In this document: one piece after another, positions 18,667 through 26,812 of the stretch
Layout: every line of letters begins with the position of its first letter
Numbering within the stretch: position 1 is the stretch's first letter
Assembly (NCBI GenBank): GCA_000380225.1
Contig: KB904821.1
Span: 1,311,931 to 1,375,930, forward strand
Source: a filamentous cyanobacterium ESFC-1
Lineage (GTDB): Bacteria > Cyanobacteriota > Cyanobacteriia > Cyanobacteriales > Spirulinaceae
Reading direction: 5' to 3'
Length of the DNA stretch: 64,000 bases
Program-made: the position numbers and the translations under genes
The notes under the pieces: model-generated
What the model saw: only the letters and a program-made list of their open reading frames with translations
Database searches by the model: none
What the model was told of the DNA's origin: nothing

Positions 18667-20325
18667 TTAAGCCCCACCCCAACGAGCGCGATAGGGACGA
18701 ATGTCGAGATGCAATAAGTTAGGGTAGCGGCGATAAATGCCCATTCCTCCTGGCCAATTTTGCAGTCGGGAAGCCATTTGTCGTCCGGTGAGGCCAGGAC
18801 GAATAAAGTCTATGGCTTGACCGGAGAGATGACGGGAAAATCTCGCACCGCCGACTTGAGAGTTCCAAGGTTCGGGACGATACCAACTGGTAACGGTCAT
18901 GGGAAATCCCCCCAGGCGATCGCGCACTTCTTCTAAACGTCGCGCTAGGGCTAAAATATTCTCAACATGGGCTTTCGATTGAGGAATGCGATCGCCGTTG
19001 TGAATTGCTTCTCGCCAAAAGAAATGTCCCCCCGGTAAAATCGGATCGCTGAGGTAAAAGGTGCTGACATAACCGGGCAGTTTAAAACTATCAGACCGTT
19101 GTTCAACTTGGGGGTCTTCCCCTTCGGGTTCCATTTCCAGGGGTTCGCCTTTTTCCCAAATCTCCACATGATCGCTAAAGGCATACCAAGTATTAAAACC
19201 GTTGAAGGTCTGACCCAAAAAGGCGACTTTGATGTGATTGCCTTCTTCCCCCCAACTGTGCAGCGCCAGTTCATTTCCAGCCGTAATCGGGTATTTGAGG
19301 TTAGAATCGCTGATTTCGCTGCTGTCGATGGGTTCTTGCTTGAGAACCGTATCGGTAATGATTTTTAAGGACAAATCGTACTCGATTTTACCGCCAATGC
19401 GACTCCAAGTATTCGGCCCGACAATACCATCAGCAACTAGGTTTTGCTGCCGTTGAAACTGCCGCACAAAATCGGCAGAAGATTCATCATAAACCCCGTC
19501 AATCGTATCTCCGAGGCGAAACTGCACATAACGGACGGCTGACCCTTCGGCGTGATTAGGGCGTAACGTGGGTTGAGATTCGATTTCTGCAAATAGCTGC
19601 CAAGTCACAGCCCCGGCGGTTTTGCCCCCATTAACCCCCATAATTTCGTGAAATTTCTCAACAGCAGATGCGGTTGCTGGCCCCATCAAGCCATCTTCGA
19701 CGAGGGCTTTGTCGTTGCTGTCGCGAATTTGCAAGCGGTTGAGGGTTTGTTGCAGTTTCAGGATTTGTTCTTTATCCGTGGGAGTCGGGATTTCGGGGGG
19801 CTTGGTGACTGGGAGTTTTCCGGTCAATCCCTTGACAATGGCGTTTGACATGGCTTCGAGGTTAAACAGCTTCATGTCTTTTTCCGAGTCAATAAAGCAG
19901 CATTCGACCAAAATGGCAGGCATGGCGGTATTTTTCAAAACGTAGAGATGAGAACCATTTTTCACTCTACGGTTGAAAAATCCTAAGCCCACAATATTGT
20001 CGAGGACGGGTTGGGCAATGCGTCGTCCCGAATCGCTGACGGCAAATACTTCGCTACCGTTGACGCTACCGTTAAAAGCGTTAAAGTGAATGGAAACGTA
20101 AACATCGACTCGTTCGGTGTTGGCTTTTTGTACTCGTTGAATCAGGGAATTGAGGACGCTGCTGGCACTACTGGGGTTACAGTTAACGACTTCTTCTCCG
20201 AGGGCTTTTAGCTTGTCCATGACTTGCGTCCCAACTTTTTTCGTTAAGTCATCTTCCCGCCCAAATCGAGAAGCTGCACCTACATCGGGTGGTGCGTTAT
20301 GTCCCATATCGATCCCGTATTTCAT
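18667..20325 (-). CDS. Bifunctional peptidoglycan hydrolase: amidase plus M15 peptidase
   Basis: The 552-residue protein carries an N-terminal Amidase_3 domain (GIDMGHNAPPD, then SIHFNAFNG and VECCFID as zinc and catalytic sites), two putative peptidoglycan-binding repeats (about 190-330), and a C-terminal M15-type peptidase with SRHLSGQAIDF and LHLDIRP (the HxxGxAxD and HxD zinc ligands). The combination would cut both the sugar-peptide amide and a D-Ala peptide bond. No signal peptide is visible at the N-terminus, which begins directly with the amidase fold. This is reminiscent of phage endolysins or lysis-dependent enzymes. Confidence 0.87.
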   Translation of the reverse strand: MKYGIDMGHNAPPDVGAASRFGREDDLTKKVGTQVMDKLKALGEEVVNCNPSSASSVLNSLIQRVQKANTERVDVYVSIHFNAFNGSVNGSEVFAVSDSGRRIAQPVLDNIVGLGFFNRRVKNGSHLYVLKNTAMPAILVECCFIDSEKDMKLFNLEAMSNAIVKGLTGKLPVTKPPEIPTPTDKEQILKLQQTLNRLQIRDSNDKALVEDGLMGPATASAVEKFHEIMGVNGGKTAGAVTWQLFAEIESQPTLRPNHAEGSAVRYVQFRLGDTIDGVYDESSADFVRQFQRQQNLVADGIVGPNTWSRIGGKIEYDLSLKIITDTVLKQEPIDSSEISDSNLKYPITAGNELALHSWGEEGNHIKVAFLGQTFNGFNTWYAFSDHVEIWEKGEPLEMEPEGEDPQVEQRSDSFKLPGYVSTFYLSDPILPGGHFFWREAIHNGDRIPQSKAHVENILALARRLEEVRDRLGGFPMTVTSWYRPEPWNSQVGGARFSRHLSGQAIDFIRPGLTGRQMASRLQNWPGGMGIYRRYPNLLHLDIRPYRARWGGA

Positions 20326-20545
20326 AATGTTTCTCCTGATGAGTAATCGGTGTTATTGGGTGGTTTTTATCCCTTAATTTCAGGGTTCATATTGTATTAA
20401 AACAGAGAAATGAAACTGTATTCCTGAAAAGCAAAAATCCGCAACAATCAAATAAAGAGGTGACAGTCAAAATTAAACCATAAAGGTCGGTGACTGAATT
20501 GACTAAAAGTTGTTGTCAATTTTTAAAAATAATTAAAATTTATCC

Positions 20546-20624
20546 CAACCCCTCTCCCACGGGCGAGGGGCTGATTTGCTGAGGATGGATATGGTGTCTT
20601 AACCGTTTTGGCGGTTGCCATAAT
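20546..20624. mobile_element. MITE B, partial copy
   Basis: The segment contains CCAACCCCTCTCCCACGGG, then GATGGATATG and GGCGGTTGCCATAA. It aligns over its length with the right part of the element at 26011-26138, including the palindromic CCCCTCTCCC...GAGGGG core. The left end is not recognisable here. Confidence 0.65.
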
Positions 20625-20743
20625 TGATTTTCTCAGTTTTGAAAGTTTTGATAATGTTTAGCTTGAATGTCAAGTTGTTTTAGCAATATTGTTTTATTTT
20701 GTAATGTTAATTGTTCGTAGTCGGGGCTTTAGCCCTGACAAGC

Positions 20744-20780
20744 GGAAACCCAACAAACATCAAGATTTTGTTGGGTTTCC
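20744..20780. terminator. Strong hairpin downstream of the TPR gene
   Basis: GGAAACCCAACAAA (20744-20757) and TTTGTTGGGTTTCC (20767-20780) are perfect 14-base inverted arms around a 9-base loop, about 60 bases beyond the stop of the minus-strand TPR gene. A transcription terminator is the simplest reading, though no long T run follows. Confidence 0.55.
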
Positions 20781-20840
20781 CTTCAAATAGGCTCAAATTT
20801 AGAGATGGTGGGCGATGCTATCCTACGCCACTACGCTGTT

Positions 20841-21746
20841 TTAGGAGTTTTCAGCTAACCAATTGCGGGCTAATCCCAACTCAAACTGAAGGGGCGTGTC
20901 GAGATAATCGGGGAGTTGGTCTTGACGGGCAATCACGGACTCGAATAATTCGGCAGATTGAGCCACTAAATCGGGATCGTTGCGTTCTTTGCCAAGTTTA
21001 TACAAGATTTGCGCTTGCAAATAATGAACTTCGGGGTTGTCGGGGGCTTCTTGTAAAGCTCTTTCGACGTATTCGAGGGCTTGGTCGTAGTCTTCCATGT
21101 CCCGATAGGCGATCGCGATCCCCCGATTGACCATATAAGTGGGGGCAGCATTGTCGCGGAAATTGGCGATCGCGTTTTCAGGATTTGCAAAGGGCAAATT
21201 CACCGCCAGCATTAACTCCATATAACCTTTGAGCAGGTTTAATTCCGGGTCATTGGCATCGATTTTTTCGGCTTCGGAGATATATTGCAAGACTTTTTGC
21301 AACTTGCTCACAGCGCCGAGGGGGCCTTGGGTTTTCATGGTGTAACTACCGTCGATAAAATGCCCCACTGCCATGTAAATATTGCCCCGCAAGGGGTCAG
21401 AAGCCATGAGATTTTCCGCCGCTTCGAGGGTAGCGCGAGCATGGGGGCGCAGAGCTTCCCAATCTTCGTTACTATAAGCCAAAGCCGCCGCGATCGCGTG
21501 GGTTAGAGGTTCGTTGGGTTCAGCCGAGATCGCTTCTTGAGCGAGGCTTTCGGCTCTGGTGTAGTTGCCTTCTACAAAAATTGCTTCGATGGTGGCTTCG
21601 GTGCGATCGCCAATGTCGCGAGCATTTGTACTACGAAACGGATCGCCAGCCCAAGCCGCCGACCCGAATAAATTCGCCGTGACTGCCACCGTCATGGACA
21701 GGGCCAGAGTTACAGCTTTCCGAGGAATCAACCGAATATTACGCAT
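20841..21746 (-). CDS. Exported tetratricopeptide repeat protein
   Basis: The 301-residue protein has a signal peptide (VTLALSMTVAVTANLFGSAAWA, cleavage after AWA) and then TPR-like helical pairs. Examples are YTRAESLAQEAISAEPNEP, and near the C-terminus YDQALEYVERALQEAPDNPEV. The full-length pattern is that of a periplasmic Sll0837-like cyanobacterial family of unknown function. TPR units usually mediate protein contacts. Its gene is monocistronic with a hairpin downstream. Confidence 0.85.
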   Translation of the reverse strand: MRNIRLIPRKAVTLALSMTVAVTANLFGSAAWAGDPFRSTNARDIGDRTEATIEAIFVEGNYTRAESLAQEAISAEPNEPLTHAIAAALAYSNEDWEALRPHARATLEAAENLMASDPLRGNIYMAVGHFIDGSYTMKTQGPLGAVSKLQKVLQYISEAEKIDANDPELNLLKGYMELMLAVNLPFANPENAIANFRDNAAPTYMVNRGIAIAYRDMEDYDQALEYVERALQEAPDNPEVHYLQAQILYKLGKERNDPDLVAQSAELFESVIARQDQLPDYLDTPLQFELGLARNWLAENS

Positions 21747-22133
21747 AAGTGTTGTTAGGGATAGTGAATCAAGATTAAGAGCGAATCAGACACAAAAAGA
21801 CGAGACTACCCACAATATTGCTTTGATGTTGCCTCGGTAACTACTAGAGACAACAATCCAAGTTTTCTAAGACGCACATCTTTGGGGTTAAGTTCCCCAG
21901 AGGGCGATCGCTGTTTTTCGGCCAAAAGATAGAGAAAAAAGCCAACTTTAACTCCTAATTTCCCCTATAAGGCGGTAAAAACCCCATCCCCATCTTCGCC
22001 ACAATAGACAGTGTAGCCTGTGTATCTGTCGAGACTTGCCTTTTTTATCAATACTCAAAATTTTCCTAATTTCAAGCTACCGACATAGCCGCATTAAATA
22101 CCGATAACTGATAACTGATAACTGATAACTGAA
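21747..22133. other. Divergent intergenic region, 387 bases
   Basis: It lies between the TPR gene (minus) and the GH13 gene (plus). It ends in a TAACTGA heptad run (22103-22131) that abuts the glucosidase ATG. The rest shows no gene or repeat. Confidence 0.55.
22103..22131. repeat. TAACTGA heptad run
   Basis: Four consecutive TAACTGA units precede the glucosidase start codon with only two bases between, displacing any Shine-Dalgarno. Confidence 0.85.
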
Positions 22134-23837
22134 ATGACCATAACCTCAACTCCAAAACAAGTCACCCTCACCCCCAAAAACGCTGATTGGTGGCGCAGTG
22201 CCGTGATTTATCAAGTTTATCCCCGCAGCTTTGTGGATAGTAACGGCGATGGGATTGGCGATCTCAACGGCGTTCGGCAAAAGCTGGATTACATTGCTTC
22301 TTTGGGCGTAGATGCCGTGTGGATTTCGCCATTTTTCAAATCCCCCATGCACGATTTTGGCTACGACATTTCCGATTATCGCGCCGTTGAGCCGATCTTT
22401 GGCACCCTGGATGATTTCCAAAACCTCCTCAACGAAGCCCACGACCTCAATCTCAAAGTCCTGATTGACCAAGTTTGGAATCATACCTCCGAAGAACATC
22501 CTTGGTTTATTGAAAGTCGCAGCAGTAAAGATAATCCCAAAGCCGATTGGTACGTTTGGGTCGATGGGAAAGAAGACGGTTCCCCTCCGAATAATTGGCG
22601 GGCTACTTTTGGCGGCAGTGCTTGGACTTGGGACGAAACCCGCCAGCAGTATTATTTACATAACTTCCTGGTACAGCAACCGGATTTAAACTGGTACAAC
22701 CCGCAAGTCGTGGCCGCGATCGCGGAAACTGCCGAATTTTGGCTAGATATGGGCGTAGATGGCTTCCGCCTCGATGTCGTCAACTTCTACACCCACGACC
22801 CCCTCTTGCGCGATAATCCCCCCCGTCCTGAAGATACCCCGCGACCCGCAGGTGCAGGGGCAACTGACCCTTATTTTGAATTTATTAATACTCATAATTT
22901 CTGTCAGCCCGCTACAATCGAACTGCTCAAACCAATTCGTAATGTTATCGACCGCTACGAAGGCACAACAACCCTAGCAGAAGTCAGTTCGGCAGAAGAC
23001 ACCATCGGCGTTTCGAGCGAATATGTCCAAGGAGAAGACCGCCTGCACATGGCTTACAATTCTTCCTTGATGACCGACGAACCCCTCACTTGGGAACGAT
23101 TGCGCGAACTTATCGAAGAAGTAGAAGGCAGCTTAGGCAATGGCACAATTTGCTGGACAGGGGGAACTCACGATTTCCCGCGACAAACCTCTCGCTGGCG
23201 CAAATATCTCATTGACGATGAATTTACCCACGAAGCCTTCGACCACATGTTTGCGGCGTTGCTGATGTGCTTGCGTGGCAGTTGTTGTATTTACCAAGGG
23301 GACGAACTCGGTTTAACCCAAGCCGAAATTCCCTATGAAAAAATGCAAGACCCCTTTGGTTTAGCCAACTATCCGCAAGTCTTGGGACGAGATGGCTGTC
23401 GTACCCCCATGCCTTGGCAACAAAATGCGCCCAATGCGGGCTTTTCTGATGCCAAAGAGTCTTGGCTGCCACTCCCCACTGAACACCGCGCCCATGCGGT
23501 AGATTTACAAGAGCAAAGCGAGTTTTCCTTGTTGAATAAATATCGTCGCTTGATTGATTGGCGCAAAAAACAGCCTGCTTTACGCCGAGGGAACTTAAAA
23601 TTAGTCGATACTCCTGACCCGATTTTGGGCTTTAGTCGGGAATGCGACGAGCAGAAACTCTTGTGCTTGTTTAATCTCAGCCCCATGACGGTGCATATTG
23701 ACTTGGCGCAGTTTCCGAACTGTGTCGAGTCGGACGAATCGGATTTTGTCAATCGCAAATATGGCAAAACGGTTGAGATTGCCGGATATGGCGTGTTTTT
23801 TGGTAACTACGCGAGCGCGACCCCCAAAGAAACCTAA
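22134..23837 (+). CDS. GH13 alpha-glucosidase (oligo-1,6-glucosidase-like)
   Basis: The 567-residue cytosolic enzyme belongs to glycoside hydrolase family 13. The N-terminal WWRSAVIYQVYPRSF, then DSNGDGIGDL and the first-region DQVWNHTS precede the nucleophile in GFRLDVVNF and the acid/base glutamate in TLAEVSS. The fourth conserved region reads GGTHDFPR where most relatives have NHD; the transition-state aspartate is retained. It should release glucose from alpha-1,6 or alpha-1,4 oligosaccharides or act on sucrose/trehalose-type sugars; the exact specificity is open. The start lies directly after a heptad run. Confidence 0.9.
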   Translation: MTITSTPKQVTLTPKNADWWRSAVIYQVYPRSFVDSNGDGIGDLNGVRQKLDYIASLGVDAVWISPFFKSPMHDFGYDISDYRAVEPIFGTLDDFQNLLNEAHDLNLKVLIDQVWNHTSEEHPWFIESRSSKDNPKADWYVWVDGKEDGSPPNNWRATFGGSAWTWDETRQQYYLHNFLVQQPDLNWYNPQVVAAIAETAEFWLDMGVDGFRLDVVNFYTHDPLLRDNPPRPEDTPRPAGAGATDPYFEFINTHNFCQPATIELLKPIRNVIDRYEGTTTLAEVSSAEDTIGVSSEYVQGEDRLHMAYNSSLMTDEPLTWERLRELIEEVEGSLGNGTICWTGGTHDFPRQTSRWRKYLIDDEFTHEAFDHMFAALLMCLRGSCCIYQGDELGLTQAEIPYEKMQDPFGLANYPQVLGRDGCRTPMPWQQNAPNAGFSDAKESWLPLPTEHRAHAVDLQEQSEFSLLNKYRRLIDWRKKQPALRRGNLKLVDTPDPILGFSRECDEQKLLCLFNLSPMTVHIDLAQFPNCVESDESDFVNRKYGKTVEIAGYGVFFGNYASATPKET

Positions 23838-23897
23838 AATTGTCTTATTGCGTCAACAGAGTTATTGCATAGAAAGCGATTAACTTCTGTTACCTTT

Positions 23898-25727
23898 ATG
23901 ACAACTTCTAGATTTTTTAACGGTAAAAACTCTCGGTGGGCGATCGCGCTTTCTCCTGTGGTGATAGCCATGGGAATCGCGATCGCCTCTCCTGTCCAAG
24001 CTTGTAGCCCCATTCCGGGCGCTCGTCCTGCCCCCCTATCCCAACGCATCAGCAGCGCTCCTTACGTCTTTACCGGAACCGTAACGGCAATCGATCGTGG
24101 ATACGTTACCGTTCGCGTCGAACAGTATCTCAAAGGCCAAGGAGATAATACTGTTGTCGTGGCGGGTTTCAATAGCCATTCCTGCTCGGATTTTATCACC
24201 GAACCGGGTCAGCAATACATCTTTTTTGCCCAACCCAGAGAAAACGGATTGTTCCAAGCGGTGTATGATGGGGCGTTTGGTTCGACTCGTCCTTGGAATG
24301 AAAATACCCAAGCAGAATTACAACAACTCTCGTTAAATCCTGAATCCCCAATAATCGCTCAAGCTAGTCTTCCCGACAGCGTGGCCAACGCCGTCCAACA
24401 ACAAGCGGCCATGATGACCAATCAACCCATCAGCCAGCTTGAAATTGTAGCTTCTGAGGAAGAAACCTGGTCGAATGGTTGTTTAGGTCTCGACTTCCCC
24501 AATACAGGCTGTACCGAAGCCTTAGTTTCCGGTTGGTCGGCGATCGTCGAAAGTGGGGAGAATAATCTTGTTTACCGTACCGACAGCAACGGTAGAACCG
24601 TTTATCTCGAAAATGGCCTCGCGGTCTTGCCTAACAATATCCGCAACGCCGCAATTCGACAAGCCGCGCAACAATTCAACCTTTCTCGCAACCAAATCGA
24701 AATTACTAACGCCTTTTCTCACACTTGGGATGGTTGCTTGGGACTGGCCGAACCGGATGCGATTTGCCCTCAAATCGCCATACAAGGCTGGCAAATCGTC
24801 TTAGAAACTAATAACGCCCGTTTAGTTTATCATACTGACTCTAACGGCTCTGATATCCGCTTCAACGAACAAGCCAGCACCATTCCCGATGAGAATATTG
24901 GTAATTCTAACCTCTCCAATCGTCTGCGAAATGCCGTTTTACGCGAAGCAGCCCAAACCTTAGAGATTCCACGCAACCCAATCGAAATCACTCAAGTTAT
25001 CTCTCGCAGTTGGGATAGTTGTCTCGGTTTAGGTGGCCCGGCTGACAGTTGTATGCGAGACGCGATTCAAGGTTGGGAAATCAGGGTAGAAGGCAACAAC
25101 GCTCGTTTGATTTATCATACCGACGCAGACGGCTCAGATATTCGCCTCAACGAACAAGCCAGTAACCTCCCTGACGATAGTGTTGGCAATTCTAACCTCC
25201 CTGACAAAGTGGCCGAAGCGGTGCAACGAGAAGCCCGTCAAATTACTGGAAACGCCCCGGTTGAGATTGTTTCAGCCCAAAAACAAACCTGGCCGAATGG
25301 TTGCCTCGGCATTCAATTTCCCGATCGCGGTTGTACAATGGCCTTAGTTTCCGGTTGGCAAGTTACGGTTGAAAGTGGGAGCGATCGCCTTATTTTCCGT
25401 ACCGATAACGACGGTTACACCATTTTCCTCGAAAACGGTCAGGATATCTTACCCGAACTTCTGCAAGCAACCATTCTCAACACCGCCTCGCGAGAATTTG
25501 ATATCCCGCGCAACCAACTCGAAATCACAAACGCCTTCTCCCGCACCTGGGATGGCTGTCTGGGGGTGTATCCTACTCCCAACACTGTCTGCACCAGAAT
25601 CGCCATACAAGGCTGGCAAATCGTCTTAGAAACCGAGAATCAGCGTTTGGTGTATCATACTAATCGCGACGGTTCCGACATCCGCTTTAATGCCTCAGCC
25701 AGTGCCCTAGTGCCGCGACACAGCTAA
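23898..25727 (+). CDS. Secreted protein with NTR/TIMP-like domain and five Cys-rich repeats; 3' end altered by transposon
   Basis: The ATG at 23898 begins a signal peptide (WAIALSPVVIAMGIAIASPVQA) leading to CSPIPGARP and YVFTGTVTAI, a start typical of NTR/TIMP-like OB folds. After about residue 185 come five units of about 60 residues in separate blocks. Two types alternate as A-B-B-A-B: type A has WSNGCLGL..FP..GC, type B has WDGCLGL....C and IQGWQIVLE, both followed by LVYHTD..GSDIRF. Repeats 2 and 5 are nearly identical at DNA level, indicating recent duplication or gene conversion. The last residues (VPRHS) and stop codon derive from the left end of a foldback element. Function is unknown; extracellular inhibitor or binding roles are conjecture. 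Confidence 0.78.
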   Translation: MTTSRFFNGKNSRWAIALSPVVIAMGIAIASPVQACSPIPGARPAPLSQRISSAPYVFTGTVTAIDRGYVTVRVEQYLKGQGDNTVVVAGFNSHSCSDFITEPGQQYIFFAQPRENGLFQAVYDGAFGSTRPWNENTQAELQQLSLNPESPIIAQASLPDSVANAVQQQAAMMTNQPISQLEIVASEEETWSNGCLGLDFPNTGCTEALVSGWSAIVESGENNLVYRTDSNGRTVYLENGLAVLPNNIRNAAIRQAAQQFNLSRNQIEITNAFSHTWDGCLGLAEPDAICPQIAIQGWQIVLETNNARLVYHTDSNGSDIRFNEQASTIPDENIGNSNLSNRLRNAVLREAAQTLEIPRNPIEITQVISRSWDSCLGLGGPADSCMRDAIQGWEIRVEGNNARLIYHTDADGSDIRLNEQASNLPDDSVGNSNLPDKVAEAVQREARQITGNAPVEIVSAQKQTWPNGCLGIQFPDRGCTMALVSGWQVTVESGSDRLIFRTDNDGYTIFLENGQDILPELLQATILNTASREFDIPRNQLEITNAFSRTWDGCLGVYPTPNTVCTRIAIQGWQIVLETENQRLVYHTNRDGSDIRFNASASALVPRHS

Positions 25728-25740
25728 AATGAGGATTTAC

Positions 25741-25938
25741 CAAAAATTGTGGGTCTAAAGCCCCGTCCTTAGAGGACGGCTTTGTGCTAAACTTTTAACT
25801 AGAGTACCGTCGGGCAGACGGAAAAAACGCTTGCTGAGGGTAAAGAGATCGGGGAAAATATTGGGACTGAGTTCCGTGTTTTCTAGACTCTCCCGATGAA
25901 GCGAGAATCCCCGACCGTTTACGGCGGGGAGTTGTCAA
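25741..25938. mobile_element. IS200/IS605-type nonautonomous element (198 bp)
   Basis: The segment is preceded by TTAC (25737-25740) and ends in TCAA (25935-25938), the left target and right cleavage tetranucleotides known from IS608-type transposition. A left-end hairpin (25757-25783, CCGTCC...GGACGG) and a right-end hairpin (25909-25929, CCCCG...CGGGG preceded by AAGCGAGAAT) resemble those of the family. The right end looks like the conserved 3' end downstream of TnpB genes. No tnpA or tnpB is present, so it would need a transposase in trans. Confidence 0.7.
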
Positions 25939-26010
25939 CGCTCGGTGGGTTAGGCGGCTAAAACTTACGCTATGACTATAATCTAGCTATCCGCCGTAAC
26001 CCACCATTTA

Positions 26011-26138
26011 TAGCAGCAAGCCTGACAGTTAGGACGTTTTTGCTTAGAGTCCGCCCTCACCCCAAACCCCTCTCCCACGGGAGAGGGGCTTATTTTCTAA
26101 GAATGGATATGTTGTCCTGACCGATTTGGCGGTTGCTA
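26011..26138. mobile_element. MITE B, 128-bp TA-flanked element
   Basis: It begins TAGCAGC and ends GGTTGCTA (inverted ends agree at 6 of 7 bases) with TA on both sides, as expected for a Tc1/mariner-type TA target duplication. The core CCCCTCTCCCACGGGAGAGGGG-type palindrome (split here by its centre) also occurs in the partial copy at 20546-20624. It sits inside MITE A at a TTTAAA-like site that is intact in the other copy. Confidence 0.7.
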
Positions 26139-26170
26139 TAAAGTGTGTCACAACAGTAGGCCTGGCGGAA

Positions 26171-26797
26171 TCAACCGACAATGATTAAATCTAAAATCGG
26201 TTGATGGGTTAAACAAAGCCAATGACAAGTTAGTAAATCTGGTTGTTGTACATTTAAACTCGCGATCGCGCCGTCAATGGGAAACGGATATAAACGATCG
26301 AAAATAACAGAGCGATCGCGCACCGAAAATTGCAAAAAATAAACAGTCGGAATCGCTTGAAACTGACGCAAAACTTGATAAGCCAAAGCATAAAGGGGCT
26401 GGCGAATTTCATCTTTCAAATCAATCGGTTGTTGATAACTCTGAGGCGACGATCCACAACCAATAACTTCAGCATATAACGGCCCCTTCGCCGTCAAAAC
26501 CACGGGCAGCCAATACTCGCCCTCTCCCGTCTGATAATCCCAACTTTCCACCGAAGCTCGCATTCGAGGCACATCCGCGCAAGCTGCATATATCTCCCGC
26601 CCCGGAAACGCTAATTTATCCGGTACGTTCAGGGTGAGGGGGCAAATAATATCCTCAGCAGCACTTTCTAGAGCCTCTGACCCTGGTAGATTGGCAATTT
26701 CAATCTTTCTATCCGAACAGGCCGCGATCGCCTCTTTCATCGCCATAACGAGCGAGGGAGAGGTGGCGGCTGCGGTTAAAATAATAACCCTTGACAT
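26171..26797 (-). CDS. Conserved cyanobacterial protein of unknown function
   Basis: The 208-residue protein starts SRVIILTAAATSPSLVMAM, suggesting a Rossmann-like beginning, and ends with LDLIIVG; I recognise no catalytic motif. It lies 15 bases downstream of the coiled-coil gene on the same strand, so the two are probably one transcript. Its stop codon is 13 bases from the right flank of the nested transposon region. The transposon did not truncate it. Confidence 0.6.
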   Translation of the reverse strand: MSRVIILTAAATSPSLVMAMKEAIAACSDRKIEIANLPGSEALESAAEDIICPLTLNVPDKLAFPGREIYAACADVPRMRASVESWDYQTGEGEYWLPVVLTAKGPLYAEVIGCGSSPQSYQQPIDLKDEIRQPLYALAYQVLRQFQAIPTVYFLQFSVRDRSVIFDRLYPFPIDGAIASLNVQQPDLLTCHWLCLTHQPILDLIIVG

Positions 26798-26812
26798 ATT
26801 TAGTTTGATAGG

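Larger units (their letters stand above)
20326..20840. other. Intergenic region, 515 bases, with repeat remnant and hairpin
   Basis: It separates two minus-strand genes (TPR protein upstream, amidase fusion downstream seen in transcription order). It contains a partial copy of MITE B at 20546-20624 and a 14-base-arm hairpin at 20744-20780. No gene or RNA is recognised in the remainder, which is AT-rich. Confidence 0.6.
25710..26156. mobile_element. Foldback MITE A, copy carrying two nested insertions
   Basis: The outer ends TGCCGCGACACA (25711-25722) and TGTGTCACAACA (26144-26155) correspond to the ends of the copy at 16281-16400, and TA dinucleotides flank both sides (25708-25709 and 26157-26158). 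The internal stem GGTGGGTTAGGCGG...CCGCCGTAACCCACC is conserved. Two other elements interrupt it, at 25741-25938 and 26011-26138. Removing both insertions restores a sequence closely matching the uninterrupted copy. Confidence 0.75.
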
